A stretch of 64,000 nucleotides of DNA from Mycobacterium sp. ITM-2016-00316 (GTDB lineage: Bacteria; Actinomycetota; Actinomycetes; Mycobacteriales; Mycobacteriaceae): positions 4,278,001-4,342,000 of the forward strand of contig NZ_CP134398.1 in NCBI RefSeq assembly GCF_002968335.2, in the 5' to 3' direction. Below, one piece after another: positions 54,448 through 62,851 of the stretch; the stretch's first letter is position 1, and each line of letters opens with the position of its first letter. The position numbers were made by a program, and so were the translations under genes. The notes under the pieces are model-generated. The model was not told where the DNA came from and did no database searches. It saw nothing but the letters and a program-made list of their open reading frames with translations.

Positions 54448-55650
54448 ATGACATCCGTTGCACACAACCAGCGCATCCTGCCAGGGACTTCCGAGTGGAA
54501 GGATCTACTGAGCAGCATCGGCTCCGGATCCAGAGACCGAGACCTCAACGACGAGAACCCTTTTGATCAGGTGGCGGCACTCAAGCGGGCGGGCTTCGGC
54601 ACGCTGAGACTGCCTGTCGAGCTCGGTGGTGCGGGACTTTCCGTGCCGCAGCTGTTTTCGGCGGTGATCGATGTCGCCCAGGCCGACCCGATCGTCGCGC
54701 ACATCTTCCGTGCCCACTTCTGGTTCGTCGAGGAGCGACTTCGCTCGCAGTCGCGCACATGGCTCGACCTGGTGTCGCAGGGCAAGACCTTCGGCAACGC
54801 CTTCAGCGAGAAGGGCTCACAGGCCGTCGGCAGCCTGGTCTTCAACACCCGGCTGCTGCCCGGCCCGAACGGTGGGTTCCGGCTGGACGGCGAGAAGTTC
54901 TACAGCACCGGCACGCTGTTCGCCGACTACCTGACCGCCACCGCAACCACCGACCACGACTCCGTGGCCATCGTGGTGGTGCCCACCGACCGGCCCGGCG
55001 TGAAAATCGTCGACGACTGGGACGGCTTCGGACAACGCCGTACCGGCACCGGGACCACCACCTTCACCGGAGTCACGGTCTCCGAGGACGAGGTGCTCAG
55101 CGACAACCCGTATGACGCCGAGCCGGTCCCGACGGTCCAGTACGCGTCGCTGCAGCTCTACATCCACGCCGTGGTCGCCGGCATCCTGGCCGATGTCGTC
55201 GATGACGGCGTCGACCTGCTGCGCTCGCGGGCACGCAGCTTCAGCCACGCGCTGGCCGAGCGTCCCACCGACGATCCGCTGCTGCAGCGTCAGCTCGGCG
55301 AGCTGGCGTCGGTGGCCTACATCGCGCGTGCGGCGGTACTGGACGCCGCCGAGGCCATCGGCGCCGCCACCGATTCGGGAACCGACGGTGTGCCGGACGC
55401 GGATCTGGCCGCCGAGGCGCAGCTGAAGGTGGCCAAGGTCAAGGTGCACCTGGACGATATCGCGCCGATCGCGGCCACCCGCCTGTTGGAGCTGGGCGGA
55501 GCGAGCGCGGCCAGCCGGCAGCGCAACCTGGACCGGCACTGGCGCAACATCCGCACCATCACACTGCACAACCCGGTGGGTCTCAAGGCACGGGTCATCG
55601 GGCAGAACCTCCTGCACGGCAGCCCCGTCCCGGCCAACGCCTACTTCTGA
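54448..55650 (+). CDS. Flavin-dependent monooxygenase of acyl-CoA dehydrogenase fold (DszC/SfnB-like)
   Basis: About 400 residues with the acyl-CoA dehydrogenase fold: N-terminal helices (FDQVAALKRAGFGTLRLPVE), a middle beta-domain (GNAFSEKG, LDGEKFYSTGTLFADY) and a C-terminal four-helix bundle. The active-site Glu of true dehydrogenases is not evident. GTLFADYLTATATT and RHWRNIRTITLHNPVGLKARVIG are typical of the DszC/SfnB branch, FMNH2-dependent monooxygenases acting on organosulfur compounds. The next gene is an NtaA/DszA-type monooxygenase, supporting a desulfurisation or sulfone-cleaving role. Confidence 0.82.
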   Translation: MTSVAHNQRILPGTSEWKDLLSSIGSGSRDRDLNDENPFDQVAALKRAGFGTLRLPVELGGAGLSVPQLFSAVIDVAQADPIVAHIFRAHFWFVEERLRSQSRTWLDLVSQGKTFGNAFSEKGSQAVGSLVFNTRLLPGPNGGFRLDGEKFYSTGTLFADYLTATATTDHDSVAIVVVPTDRPGVKIVDDWDGFGQRRTGTGTTTFTGVTVSEDEVLSDNPYDAEPVPTVQYASLQLYIHAVVAGILADVVDDGVDLLRSRARSFSHALAERPTDDPLLQRQLGELASVAYIARAAVLDAAEAIGAATDSGTDGVPDADLAAEAQLKVAKVKVHLDDIAPIAATRLLELGGASAASRQRNLDRHWRNIRTITLHNPVGLKARVIGQNLLHGSPVPANAYF

Positions 55651-55655
55651 GTCCC

Positions 55656-55704
55656 GATTTGTGGAGCCACAGTCGGAATGAGTACGACTGCGGCTCCACG
55701 AATC
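55656..55704. terminator. Stem-loop between the two monooxygenase genes
   Basis: The arms 55656-55675 and 55685-55704 pair at 18 of 20 positions, with a 9-nt loop. It begins 6 bp after the stop of the first gene and ends 21 bp before the next start, so it may separate the two transcripts or act as a partial terminator. Confidence 0.6.
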
Positions 55705-55724
55705 GCCGAGAAAGGTACCCATTC

Positions 55725-57197
55725 ATGACCAAGCAACTGCACCTCGGCGGCTTCCAGATCGCCTCCCAGGTCACCCACAGCCACGCGGCCTGGCGGCACC
55801 CCGGCAGCGATACCGACTTCACCAGGCCGGAGTATTACCACCGCATCGGCCGCATCCTGGAACGCGGCAAGTTCGATTTCGTGTTCTTCGCCGACCTGCT
55901 GGCTGCCCCGGCCCAGTACGGTGCCGACATCACCGAGCCGCTGCGCCGCGGCACACAGGCCACCGCGACGCTGGACCCGTCGATAGTGGCCGCCAGCATC
56001 GGCGCGGTCACCTCGAAGTTGGGTGTGGCGATCACGAAGTCCGCCAGCTACTTTCACCCCTACGAACTGGCTCGCATCTTTGCCAGCCTGGACCACATCA
56101 CCCGCGGCCGGGTCGCCTGGAACATCGTCACCTCGCTGACGGCCAGCGAGGCGCAGAACTTCGGACAGGACGATCACCTGGACCACGAGTTCCGCTACGA
56201 ACGGGCCGACGAGTTCGTGCGCACCGCGCTGGAACTGTGGTCGTCGTGGGATTCCGATGCGCTGGTGGCCGACAAGGCCAGCGGGGTGTTCGCCGATCCG
56301 GACAAGATCCGCCGGGTCGACCACGAGGGCACATTCTTCCGCAGCCGCGGTCCGCTGAACGTGCCGCGCTCACCGCAGGGCCGTCCGGTCCTCATCCAGG
56401 CCGGGTCCTCGAACACCGGACGGGATTTCGCCGCCCGCTGGGCCGAGGCGATCTTCGAGATCGACCCCACACCGGAGGGCCGCCGCGCCTACTACGACGA
56501 CATCAAGTCGCGGGCAAGCAATTTCGGTCGCAATCCGGACGGGGTGCTGATCTTTCCGGCGTTCATCCCGTTCATCGGCGAAACCGAGTCGATCGCCAGG
56601 GAGAAGCAGGCCTTCCACAACGAGTTGGCCGATCCCATCTCCGGGTTGATCACGCTGAGCGTGCACACCAACCACGACTTCTCGAAGTACGACCTGGACG
56701 CACCGGTGCAGGACGTTCAGGTGACCGGCACCCAGGGCCTGTTCGACACCGCGCGCCGCGTCGCAAACCGGGACAACCTGACCCTGCGCGATATCGGCAA
56801 GTGGTACGCCCAGGGTGTGCTACTACCCCAGTACGTCGGGACCGCGTCGCAGGTGGCCGATCAGATCGAGGAGTCCTTTTCCTCGGGCGAGGCCGACGGT
56901 TTCATGGTGTCGGCGGCCCAAAGCCCGGGCACCTTCAACGATTTCGTCGACTATGTGGTCCCCGAACTGCAGCGGCGCGGGCTGTTCCGCACCGAGTACA
57001 GCGGCGACACGCTGCGGGATCACCTCGGGCTGAGCGCGCTGAGCACCGGGGCGAGCGCAGCGACGGGGAACAGCACCGGGGCGAGCGCAGCGACGGGGAA
57101 CAGCACCGGGGCGAGCGAAGCGACGGGGAACAGCACCGGGGCGAGCGCAGCGACGGGGAACGGCACCGGGACCGGTCATGTCGAGGCCGTGGCTTAG
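55725..57197 (+). CDS. FMN-dependent LLM monooxygenase, NtaA/SnaA/DszA type, with repeat tail
   Basis: 490 residues. Motifs: HLGGFQIASQVTHSHAAWRH, the GKFDFVFFADLL strand, ASLDHITRGRVAWNIVTSLT, RPVLIQAGSSNTGRDFAARW and EADGFMVSAAQSPGTFNDFVDYVVPELQRRGLFR. These are diagnostic for the NtaA/DszA group, which needs a separate flavin reductase (none visible nearby). The catalytic domain ends near residue 440. The tail is four copies of the decapeptide STGASAATGN, then GTGTGHVEAVA. ATG 55725 is preceded by AAAGG. Confidence 0.87.
   Translation: MTKQLHLGGFQIASQVTHSHAAWRHPGSDTDFTRPEYYHRIGRILERGKFDFVFFADLLAAPAQYGADITEPLRRGTQATATLDPSIVAASIGAVTSKLGVAITKSASYFHPYELARIFASLDHITRGRVAWNIVTSLTASEAQNFGQDDHLDHEFRYERADEFVRTALELWSSWDSDALVADKASGVFADPDKIRRVDHEGTFFRSRGPLNVPRSPQGRPVLIQAGSSNTGRDFAARWAEAIFEIDPTPEGRRAYYDDIKSRASNFGRNPDGVLIFPAFIPFIGETESIAREKQAFHNELADPISGLITLSVHTNHDFSKYDLDAPVQDVQVTGTQGLFDTARRVANRDNLTLRDIGKWYAQGVLLPQYVGTASQVADQIEESFSSGEADGFMVSAAQSPGTFNDFVDYVVPELQRRGLFRTEYSGDTLRDHLGLSALSTGASAATGNSTGASAATGNSTGASEATGNSTGASAATGNGTGTGHVEAVA
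57042..57161 (+). repeat. Four tandem 30-bp repeats in the monooxygenase 3' end
   Basis: Units 57042-57071, 57072-57101, 57102-57131 and 57132-57161 begin AGCACCGGGGCGAGCGCAGC. The third differs at one base (GAAG for GCAG). Each encodes STGAS(A/E)ATGN in frame. Near identity at DNA level means recent expansion; the copy number may vary between strains. Confidence 0.95.
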
Positions 57198-59806
57198 GCG
57201 GTCAACTCGATCAGCCGCGCGTCCCCGATGCCCGCATACCGGTCCGGGCTGCAGGTCAGCACGATGACCTGGCCGTCCCCGCCGACCGAATCGAACACGG
57301 CGGACATCCGGGTGAGCCGGTCCGGGTCGGTGAAGCCCAGCGCATCGTCGATGACGACGGGCACGGTGTCCTCCTTGGCCACCAGCGAGGCGCACGCCAG
57401 CCGCGCCACGATGCCGATCTGCTCCTTCGCGCCGCCCGACAGCGACTCGTAGCCGACGGTCCGGCCACCCAGAGTGCGGCTGCGGATGGTCAGGTCGGTG
57501 CCGATGTCGACCTCGAAGTCGGCGCCGAACACGATGCGGCCCAACCGTTCGATCTCCCCGCGGAACGGCTCGACGTAGCGCTGACGCGCCGATTCGCGGT
57601 GCCGCAGCATCACCGTGCGCAGTGTCTGTGCAGCGCGGGCGCGGCGCTCGATGCGCAGGTACTCGCCGTGGGCATGCTCACGTTCGGTGTGGGCGTCATC
57701 GAGGGTGCCCTTACGTCCCTGTGTCCCATACAGTTTGAGCGTCGCGCTGAGTTCGGTGATCGCGGTGGCGGCGGTGTCGCGCTCACGCAACAGCGCCTGC
57801 AGGGAGCGGGTCGCGGCGTCGAGTTCGGCGGCGACCGTCTCGGGCTGGGTGGCGGCCAGTTCGGTGTCCAGTCGGGTGACCTCGGCACCCACCCGGGCGG
57901 CCTGCTCGGCGGCCGCCTCGGCCGCCAGGCTGAGCTGATCATCGGTCGCGGCGTGCCGATCGGCGGCCAGCCGCGCGTTGGCCGCCTGGAGCTCGGCCTG
58001 CGCGGTGCCGAGCTTCTCCCGCAGCACGCCGGCGGTGACGGCGGCATCGTGGCACGCGGTGACCGCGGCCGCAGCGAGCGCGCGCTGCGCATCGGCGTTC
58101 TCCGATGCCGCCCGGTGCGCGGTAAGAGCGGCCGTGAGCGCGGCGCGTGCGGTCTCGGTGTCGCCGGTGATATCCGGTTGTCCGGCCGTCAACTCTGCGT
58201 GCCGGGCGCGCAGTTGCTCGGGGGTCTCGTCCCCGGTGAGCGCGGCGATGGTGGCGTGCAACCGGCTCTGCGCGGATCGCAGCTCCCGGCGGCGGGCGTG
58301 CCGGTCGCGCGCCTCGTCGACGGTCTGTGCGCCGGCACGGCGCAGCGCCTCGGCGAGAACCTCTTCGGCGGCAACCAGGGTGGCGTGGGTATCGAGTGCA
58401 TCGGCTCCCGGCACCACCCGGGCCCGCACCAGGCCGGGCAGCTCGATATCGGTCGGCGTGCCGACACTGGCCGACCAGTCCTGCCCCGCAGCGAGATCGA
58501 CGGACTCGTCGCCGACCCGCAGCCGCACATCGCCCAGCGCCACGAGTTCGATACGGGCCGAGGCGAGTTCGGCCTGATCGGCCGCTCGCTGCACGGACCG
58601 CACGGCGGTGTCGATCTCCGCCATCAGCGCATCGGTCATGGTGTTGCCGACCAGCTCGCGGTCCACCTCGGCGAGTTCGCCTGCGGCACGGTCGATCTTG
58701 CCCAACTGGACGGTGAGCCGTTCCGCCTCGTCGCGGGCGACGAGCGCGGCCAGGGCGCCGCGCGCATCATCCACCGCGGTGGCGGCGGTGTCCGCGGCCG
58801 CACACGCCTGCTCGGCGGTGACCGCCGCGGCCTCCTTGGCCTGTTGGGCCGCGGCATGGGCGCGGGCGGATTCGGCGGCAATGGCGATCAGATCCGCTGC
58901 GGACTTCGACCTGTCGTCGATCGCCGCGCGCAGCCGTCGGCGCTCGTTGACCGCCGCGAGCTCCGCGGCCTGGGTCGCGGTCGCGGCATCGGCGAGCACC
59001 CGCGCGGTGTCGCGTTCGCGGGTCAGCCGCGCCACCGCCGCGGCGGCCTGCTGCGCCGCGGTCGCGCGAGCCTGAGCCGCCTCCACCTGCGCGGCGGACG
59101 CGGCGAGCTGGGTGGTCAGGGTGCCGTGCCGCAGCACGGCCTGTTCGACCTCGGTGACTGCGGCGGCGGCGCGCGCCACCTCCTCGTCGGCGGCGCGCAG
59201 CCGCTGGGTGGCCGCGGCCCAGGCCCCGGTCGGGCGCCCGGTCGGGGTGAAGTAGGTCAGGTACTCGACCTCGATCCGGTCCACCAGCAGCGGATCGGCG
59301 TCGGCCGCACCATCCCCGGAGGATCCCGCGGCGACGTCCAGCGCCCGCGACAGCGCGTCGCAACCGGACAGGTCCACCGGCGCGGTGGCCGAGGCCTGCA
59401 GCACCCGCTGCGCCTCCCACAGCGCGGTGTCCATCGTCTCGGACAGGATCGCCAGCACCCGGTCATGCGCTTCGTCGCCGGTCAGTTGCGCACGCGTGGG
59501 CGCCAGGATGGTCAGCTCCGTCTCGGCGCGCTTGTGAAAGCGCTTGCGGTACACGAAGCGGTAGGGACCCGTGGAGATTTCGGCGATGACCTCGGCACCC
59601 ACATCGGCGTGGGTGGGCTTGACGGCCTTGACCTCTTTTTTGGTGGAGCGATCCTTGATGGTCAGCAGCAGGTCCAGCGCCTCGATCATCGACGACTTGC
59701 CGATCTCGTTGGCGCCGCTGATCACCACGACCCCGCGGTCGGGAAATTCGATCTCGCGATGGGCGACCCCGCGATAGTTGGTGAGTACCAGCCGGTGCAG
59801 TTTCAT
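57194..59806 (-). CDS. SMC/SbcC-like AAA ATPase (Rv1278-like)
   Basis: 870 residues. N-terminal Walker A GANEIGKSS (31-39) with YRGVAHREIEFPDRG before it. There is a long Ala-rich coiled coil (about 200-760), then the ABC signature LSGGAKEQIGI near 790 and Walker B VPVVIDDALGF near 820. It resembles SbcC/Rad50 but lacks a CxxC zinc hook in the middle. Instead, residues about 440-480 form a small folded region (LVALGDVRLRVGDESVDLA). It overlaps the MRE11-like gene as ATGA. Likely role: ATPase partner of that nuclease in DNA break processing. Confidence 0.87.
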   Translation of the reverse strand: MKLHRLVLTNYRGVAHREIEFPDRGVVVISGANEIGKSSMIEALDLLLTIKDRSTKKEVKAVKPTHADVGAEVIAEISTGPYRFVYRKRFHKRAETELTILAPTRAQLTGDEAHDRVLAILSETMDTALWEAQRVLQASATAPVDLSGCDALSRALDVAAGSSGDGAADADPLLVDRIEVEYLTYFTPTGRPTGAWAAATQRLRAADEEVARAAAAVTEVEQAVLRHGTLTTQLAASAAQVEAAQARATAAQQAAAAVARLTRERDTARVLADAATATQAAELAAVNERRRLRAAIDDRSKSAADLIAIAAESARAHAAAQQAKEAAAVTAEQACAAADTAATAVDDARGALAALVARDEAERLTVQLGKIDRAAGELAEVDRELVGNTMTDALMAEIDTAVRSVQRAADQAELASARIELVALGDVRLRVGDESVDLAAGQDWSASVGTPTDIELPGLVRARVVPGADALDTHATLVAAEEVLAEALRRAGAQTVDEARDRHARRRELRSAQSRLHATIAALTGDETPEQLRARHAELTAGQPDITGDTETARAALTAALTAHRAASENADAQRALAAAAVTACHDAAVTAGVLREKLGTAQAELQAANARLAADRHAATDDQLSLAAEAAAEQAARVGAEVTRLDTELAATQPETVAAELDAATRSLQALLRERDTAATAITELSATLKLYGTQGRKGTLDDAHTEREHAHGEYLRIERRARAAQTLRTVMLRHRESARQRYVEPFRGEIERLGRIVFGADFEVDIGTDLTIRSRTLGGRTVGYESLSGGAKEQIGIVARLACASLVAKEDTVPVVIDDALGFTDPDRLTRMSAVFDSVGGDGQVIVLTCSPDRYAGIGDARLIELTA

Positions 59807-60972
59807 GCGACGTTGCCCTCCAGGTGACCGCCGGACAGCCGCAGCAGCAGCGCGAGCGCCGACCGGGCGTCCTCGGCGTCGGTGCCGTCGGCACGCGCGG
59901 CGGCGACCAGTTCCTGCACCGCGCCGGCGGCGAATCCACCGATCGACAGATCGTCGAACTCGCCGTCGGCGGGCAGCACCACGATGTCGGAGTGCCGCTC
60001 CCACAACCGCAGTGCGGCGAACACCCGCGCGTAGCGATCCAGGCAGGCGTCCAGCTTGGCCTTGTCGGTGACGGTCAGCGATCCGGTGAGCACCAGTTGC
60101 ACCACGGTGCGGTCCTTGTCGGGCAGTTGATCCAGATTGACGTCGAGCCCGGCGATATCGCGATCGTCGTTCACGTCGTGACGCAAGGTGAGGAAACGCC
60201 AGCGCCCGACGCGGCGTGCGGATACCTGCACGGGGTGCACCGGATCGGCCTCGTCGATGTCGACGACCAGCACGTGCCCCGGATCGGTCTCGATGTCGTC
60301 ATAGTTGGTGACCTCCGGGGAACCGGAGTACCAGACCCGGCCGGTGGCGCCGACCTGGGTGCGGGAGTGCTTGTCCCCCAGCGCCACATAGTGCACGGCG
60401 CCGCGCTCGATGGTGGCCTCCAGCCCGGCCAGCCGGATCAGCGACGGTTTGGCCGGATCCGGGTCCAGGACGTCCACCCCACCGTGCGCGACCAGGATGC
60501 GTACGGTGCCGTCGACCGGCAGGTCGGCGGTCACCGCGGCCGCCAGGTCGGTGGTCGGCGACTTGGAACGCCAAGGCGCGGCGATGATTTCCAGCCCGGG
60601 CCGCACCTCGAACGCGCCGTCACGGTCCAGCACGGTGACATTGCCCGGGCACTCGTCGAGAAACAGCGTGCTGGTGTACACCGACCCGGCGTCGAGTTGA
60701 TCATGGTTGCCCGGCAGCAGATACACCGGAACACCGATGGCCCGCATGGCCTCCAGGGCCAGGCTCACCTCGCGCGGGGCAAGCTGGTTGTCCTCGAACA
60801 CGTCACCGGCGACGACGACGAACTCGGCGTCCACCTCGGCGGCCAGCGCACCCAGGCCTGAGACGGCGTCGCGGCGGGCGGCCGCGTAGCGCGACTGTGC
60901 CTCGCCGCCACCGGCGCTGAGGAAGTGCCGGGTCATCCCGAGCTGCCAGTCGGCGGTATGGAGAAAGCGCAT
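59803..60972 (-). CDS. SbcD/MRE11-like metallophosphoesterase (Rv1277-like)
   Basis: 389 residues. All calcineurin-like phosphoesterase motifs are present: H5 and D8 (LHTADWQLG), GDVFED (57), GNHDQ (88-92), VAHGGVD and GDKHSR with the final His. A C-terminal capping domain follows. It would degrade or process DNA ends with the ATPase encoded next. ATG 60972 follows AAAGGAG. The stop overlaps the ATPase start. The order nuclease then ATPase matches sbcD-sbcC. Confidence 0.9.
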   Translation of the reverse strand: MRFLHTADWQLGMTRHFLSAGGGEAQSRYAAARRDAVSGLGALAAEVDAEFVVVAGDVFEDNQLAPREVSLALEAMRAIGVPVYLLPGNHDQLDAGSVYTSTLFLDECPGNVTVLDRDGAFEVRPGLEIIAAPWRSKSPTTDLAAAVTADLPVDGTVRILVAHGGVDVLDPDPAKPSLIRLAGLEATIERGAVHYVALGDKHSRTQVGATGRVWYSGSPEVTNYDDIETDPGHVLVVDIDEADPVHPVQVSARRVGRWRFLTLRHDVNDDRDIAGLDVNLDQLPDKDRTVVQLVLTGSLTVTDKAKLDACLDRYARVFAALRLWERHSDIVVLPADGEFDDLSIGGFAAGAVQELVAAARADGTDAEDARSALALLLRLSGGHLEGNVA

Positions 60973-61085
60973 CTCAGTACTCCTTTCCGGGTCGGTGATC
61001 GTCGTTCGTGAAGAAGTCGTCGGGTTGTTCGTGGCGAGTCTAGGTCCGGTATCCGACAAGTCCCGGGACGCGCGTCGGCATGGCC

Positions 61086-61091
61086 TAGCCT
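61086..61091 (+). promoter_or_regulatory. -10 box of a leaderless sixA transcript
   Basis: TAGCCT ends 7 nt before the ATG at 61099 with no ribosome site between, the usual geometry of leaderless mycobacterial mRNAs. Confidence 0.5.
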
Positions 61092-61098
61092 CATCGAC

Positions 61099-61590
61099 AT
61101 GAGAACGCTTCTGCTGCTGCGTCACGCCAAGTCCGACTACCCGAGCGGCGTAGCCGACCACGGCCGCCCGCTGGCCCCGCGCGGGATCCGGGAGGCCGGG
61201 CTCGCCGGTGAGTGGCTGCGCGCCGAGGCGCCGCCGATCGACGCGGTGTTGTGCTCGACGGCGACCCGCACCCGACAGACCCTGGAGCGGACCGGGATCG
61301 AGGCGCCGGTCAGCTTCGTCGACCGGATCTACGACGCGACCCCGGGCATCGTCCTCGCCGAGATCAACGGCGTCACCGATGACGTGCAGACGCTGCTGGT
61401 GATCGGACACGAGCCGGTGATGTCTGGGCTGGCGCTCGCCCTGGCCGATGACCGCAGCGATGCCGCCGTGGTCGCCGAGATCGAGTCGAAGTACCCGACG
61501 TCGGCGCTGGCGCTGCTGCGGGTCCCGACGCCGTGGCGTGAGCTCGAGCTCGGCGGCGCGTTACTGGCCGGGTTCCACGTCCCTCGCTGA
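61099..61590 (+). CDS. sixA: SixA-like phosphohistidine phosphatase
   Basis: 163 residues of the histidine-phosphatase superfamily. It has LLLLRHAKSDYPSG with catalytic R8-H9, DAVLCSTATRTRQTLE and LLVIGHEPVMSGLALALAD with the second catalytic His. SixA removes phosphate from protein histidines; targets in actinobacteria are not established. Divergent from the nuclease pair and convergent with lprC, whose stop follows at once. Matches the place of Rv1276c as I recall. Confidence 0.87.
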   Translation: MRTLLLLRHAKSDYPSGVADHGRPLAPRGIREAGLAGEWLRAEAPPIDAVLCSTATRTRQTLERTGIEAPVSFVDRIYDATPGIVLAEINGVTDDVQTLLVIGHEPVMSGLALALADDRSDAAVVAEIESKYPTSALALLRVPTPWRELELGGALLAGFHVPR

Positions 61591-62157
61591 CTAGGAGTTG
61601 GTGGCGAGCGTCAGCTCCATGAGCTTGATGGCCATCGCGCAGGCGTCGATGCCGGGGGCCTGCGGATTGACCCACCAGCCGACGACACCGCTGGCATCGC
61701 TGGCCACCCCGCAGGCACCGTTGGCGGCCGGGTTCCTCATCACGATCGACTGCACACCGGCGACCCGGCGATCCTCGATCGGGAAGTTCATCGCCTGCGC
61801 GGCCTGGCGCTCGTTCTCCAGGTCACCGAGTTCGAACCAGAACCTGGTGATGTCGATCAGCCCGGCCGGGTTGGCGGCCTGCCAGCGGCACACCGCACCG
61901 ACGAACGTGCTCTGGATGTCCAGCGGGTCGGCGCCCACGGTCTCGGCCAGGATGTCCTCGGTCAGGACGTCGCATTCCTTGAGCAGGTTGGGGTAGGTCT
62001 TCTCGGAGTCGTTGTTGCGCGGCCCGGCTCCCGAACCGGCCTTGATCGCCGCCCCGTCGACCGCGCGGGAGCAGCCCTGCACACCGATCACCATGGTCAG
62101 CGCGGCCAGCAGCGCGATCACCACGGTCAGCGGACGTTTCACGGTGCGGCTCATCAT
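61591..62157 (-). CDS. lprC: DUF3558 lipoprotein LprC-like
   Basis: 188 residues. Lipoprotein signal with lipobox VQGC (C29). The mature domain is the DUF3558 type: YPNLLKECDVLTEDILAETVG, AVCRWQAANPAGLIDITRFW and a C-terminal DACAMAIKLMELTL. Three further Cys may pair. It overlaps lprB (ATGA). Exposed on the outer face of the membrane; function unknown. The symbol follows synteny with Rv1275. Confidence 0.82.
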   Translation of the reverse strand: MMSRTVKRPLTVVIALLAALTMVIGVQGCSRAVDGAAIKAGSGAGPRNNDSEKTYPNLLKECDVLTEDILAETVGADPLDIQSTFVGAVCRWQAANPAGLIDITRFWFELGDLENERQAAQAMNFPIEDRRVAGVQSIVMRNPAANGACGVASDASGVVGWWVNPQAPGIDACAMAIKLMELTLATNS

Positions 62158-62738
62158 TTGGCGTTCACAATCGACTGGCGGGTGAGTTCCTTGGCGACTT
62201 CGCAGGCGTCCGGATAGGGCTTCTGGGCGAAGCTGACCGACCATTCGATGAAGTCGTCGTCGAACTGGATACCGATCTCACACAGGCTGGGCCCGAGCAC
62301 CAGGTCTTCACCGATGGCGATGAAACCGTCGTGACCCTCGATGTTGATGTCCTCCACGCTGGCGCGGGACAATTCCTCGGTCTTGCGTTCGCGCCCGATC
62401 GGGCTGCCCCGGAAGTGGGTGAAGGAGAAGTGCGGGCCGACGATGCCGCCCCCGGCCAGCCACTGGCAGCCCACCGAGGTCCGCGCCGTGTTCACCAGTC
62501 CGACGACCTCGGTCAGCTGCGAGACGGTCTGGTCGGTGATGCCGCCGCATTCGGGGAAGTCCGGCCCGTGCTGGGCGGCCGCCGACGACTCGGTGCTCGG
62601 CGGCACCGACGGCGTGCTCGGGTCCTCGGAGCCGGAACACGCGGCCACCACGGGGAGCACCGCAGCGGCGGCTACCAGCATCTTCGCCGTGCGGGTGAGC
62701 CGGCCTCGGGGAATAGAATGGCCGCTTCTGGGGGTCAC
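62154..62738 (-). CDS. lprB: DUF3558 lipoprotein LprB-like
   Basis: 194 residues from GTG 62738. Lipoprotein signal KMLVAAAAVLPVVAAC (C34), then a Ser/Pro linker and a DUF3558 domain with VSQLTEVVGLVNTARTSVGCQWL, FTHFRGSPIGRERKTEE and PYPDACEVAKELTRQ. GTG 62738 is chosen because TACAGT lies 7 nt upstream (leaderless geometry) and a basic N-region precedes the hydrophobic core; earlier in-frame starts exist. Paralogue of the next gene. Confidence 0.8.
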   Translation of the reverse strand: MTPRSGHSIPRGRLTRTAKMLVAAAAVLPVVAACSGSEDPSTPSVPPSTESSAAAQHGPDFPECGGITDQTVSQLTEVVGLVNTARTSVGCQWLAGGGIVGPHFSFTHFRGSPIGRERKTEELSRASVEDINIEGHDGFIAIGEDLVLGPSLCEIGIQFDDDFIEWSVSFAQKPYPDACEVAKELTRQSIVNAK

Positions 62739-62751
62739 GACATGCACTGTA
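62739..62751 (-). promoter_or_regulatory. -10 box before lprB
   Basis: On the minus strand TACAGT is followed after 7 nt (GCATGTC) by the GTG at 62738. No ribosome site. This predicts a leaderless lprB-lprC mRNA. Confidence 0.45.
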
Positions 62752-62851
62752 GCGGCCGCCCGGCACGGAACCGTTGACATAGCGACTGACCTGCCTTTTC
62801 GTGTCCCGGTCCCGCACCGGGTTCGGCAGGTGGATGTGCAACAGTAGCCAG

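Noticed and set aside
57042..57161. CRISPR-like array
   Set aside because: The 30-bp repeats are directly adjacent without spacers and lie in frame inside a coding gene. No cas genes are present.
56237..59827. Plus-strand frame of nearly 1200 codons opposite the SMC-like gene
   Set aside because: It is a high-GC shadow: Gly/Arg/Val/His-rich translation without motifs, exactly opposite a gene with complete ATPase motifs.
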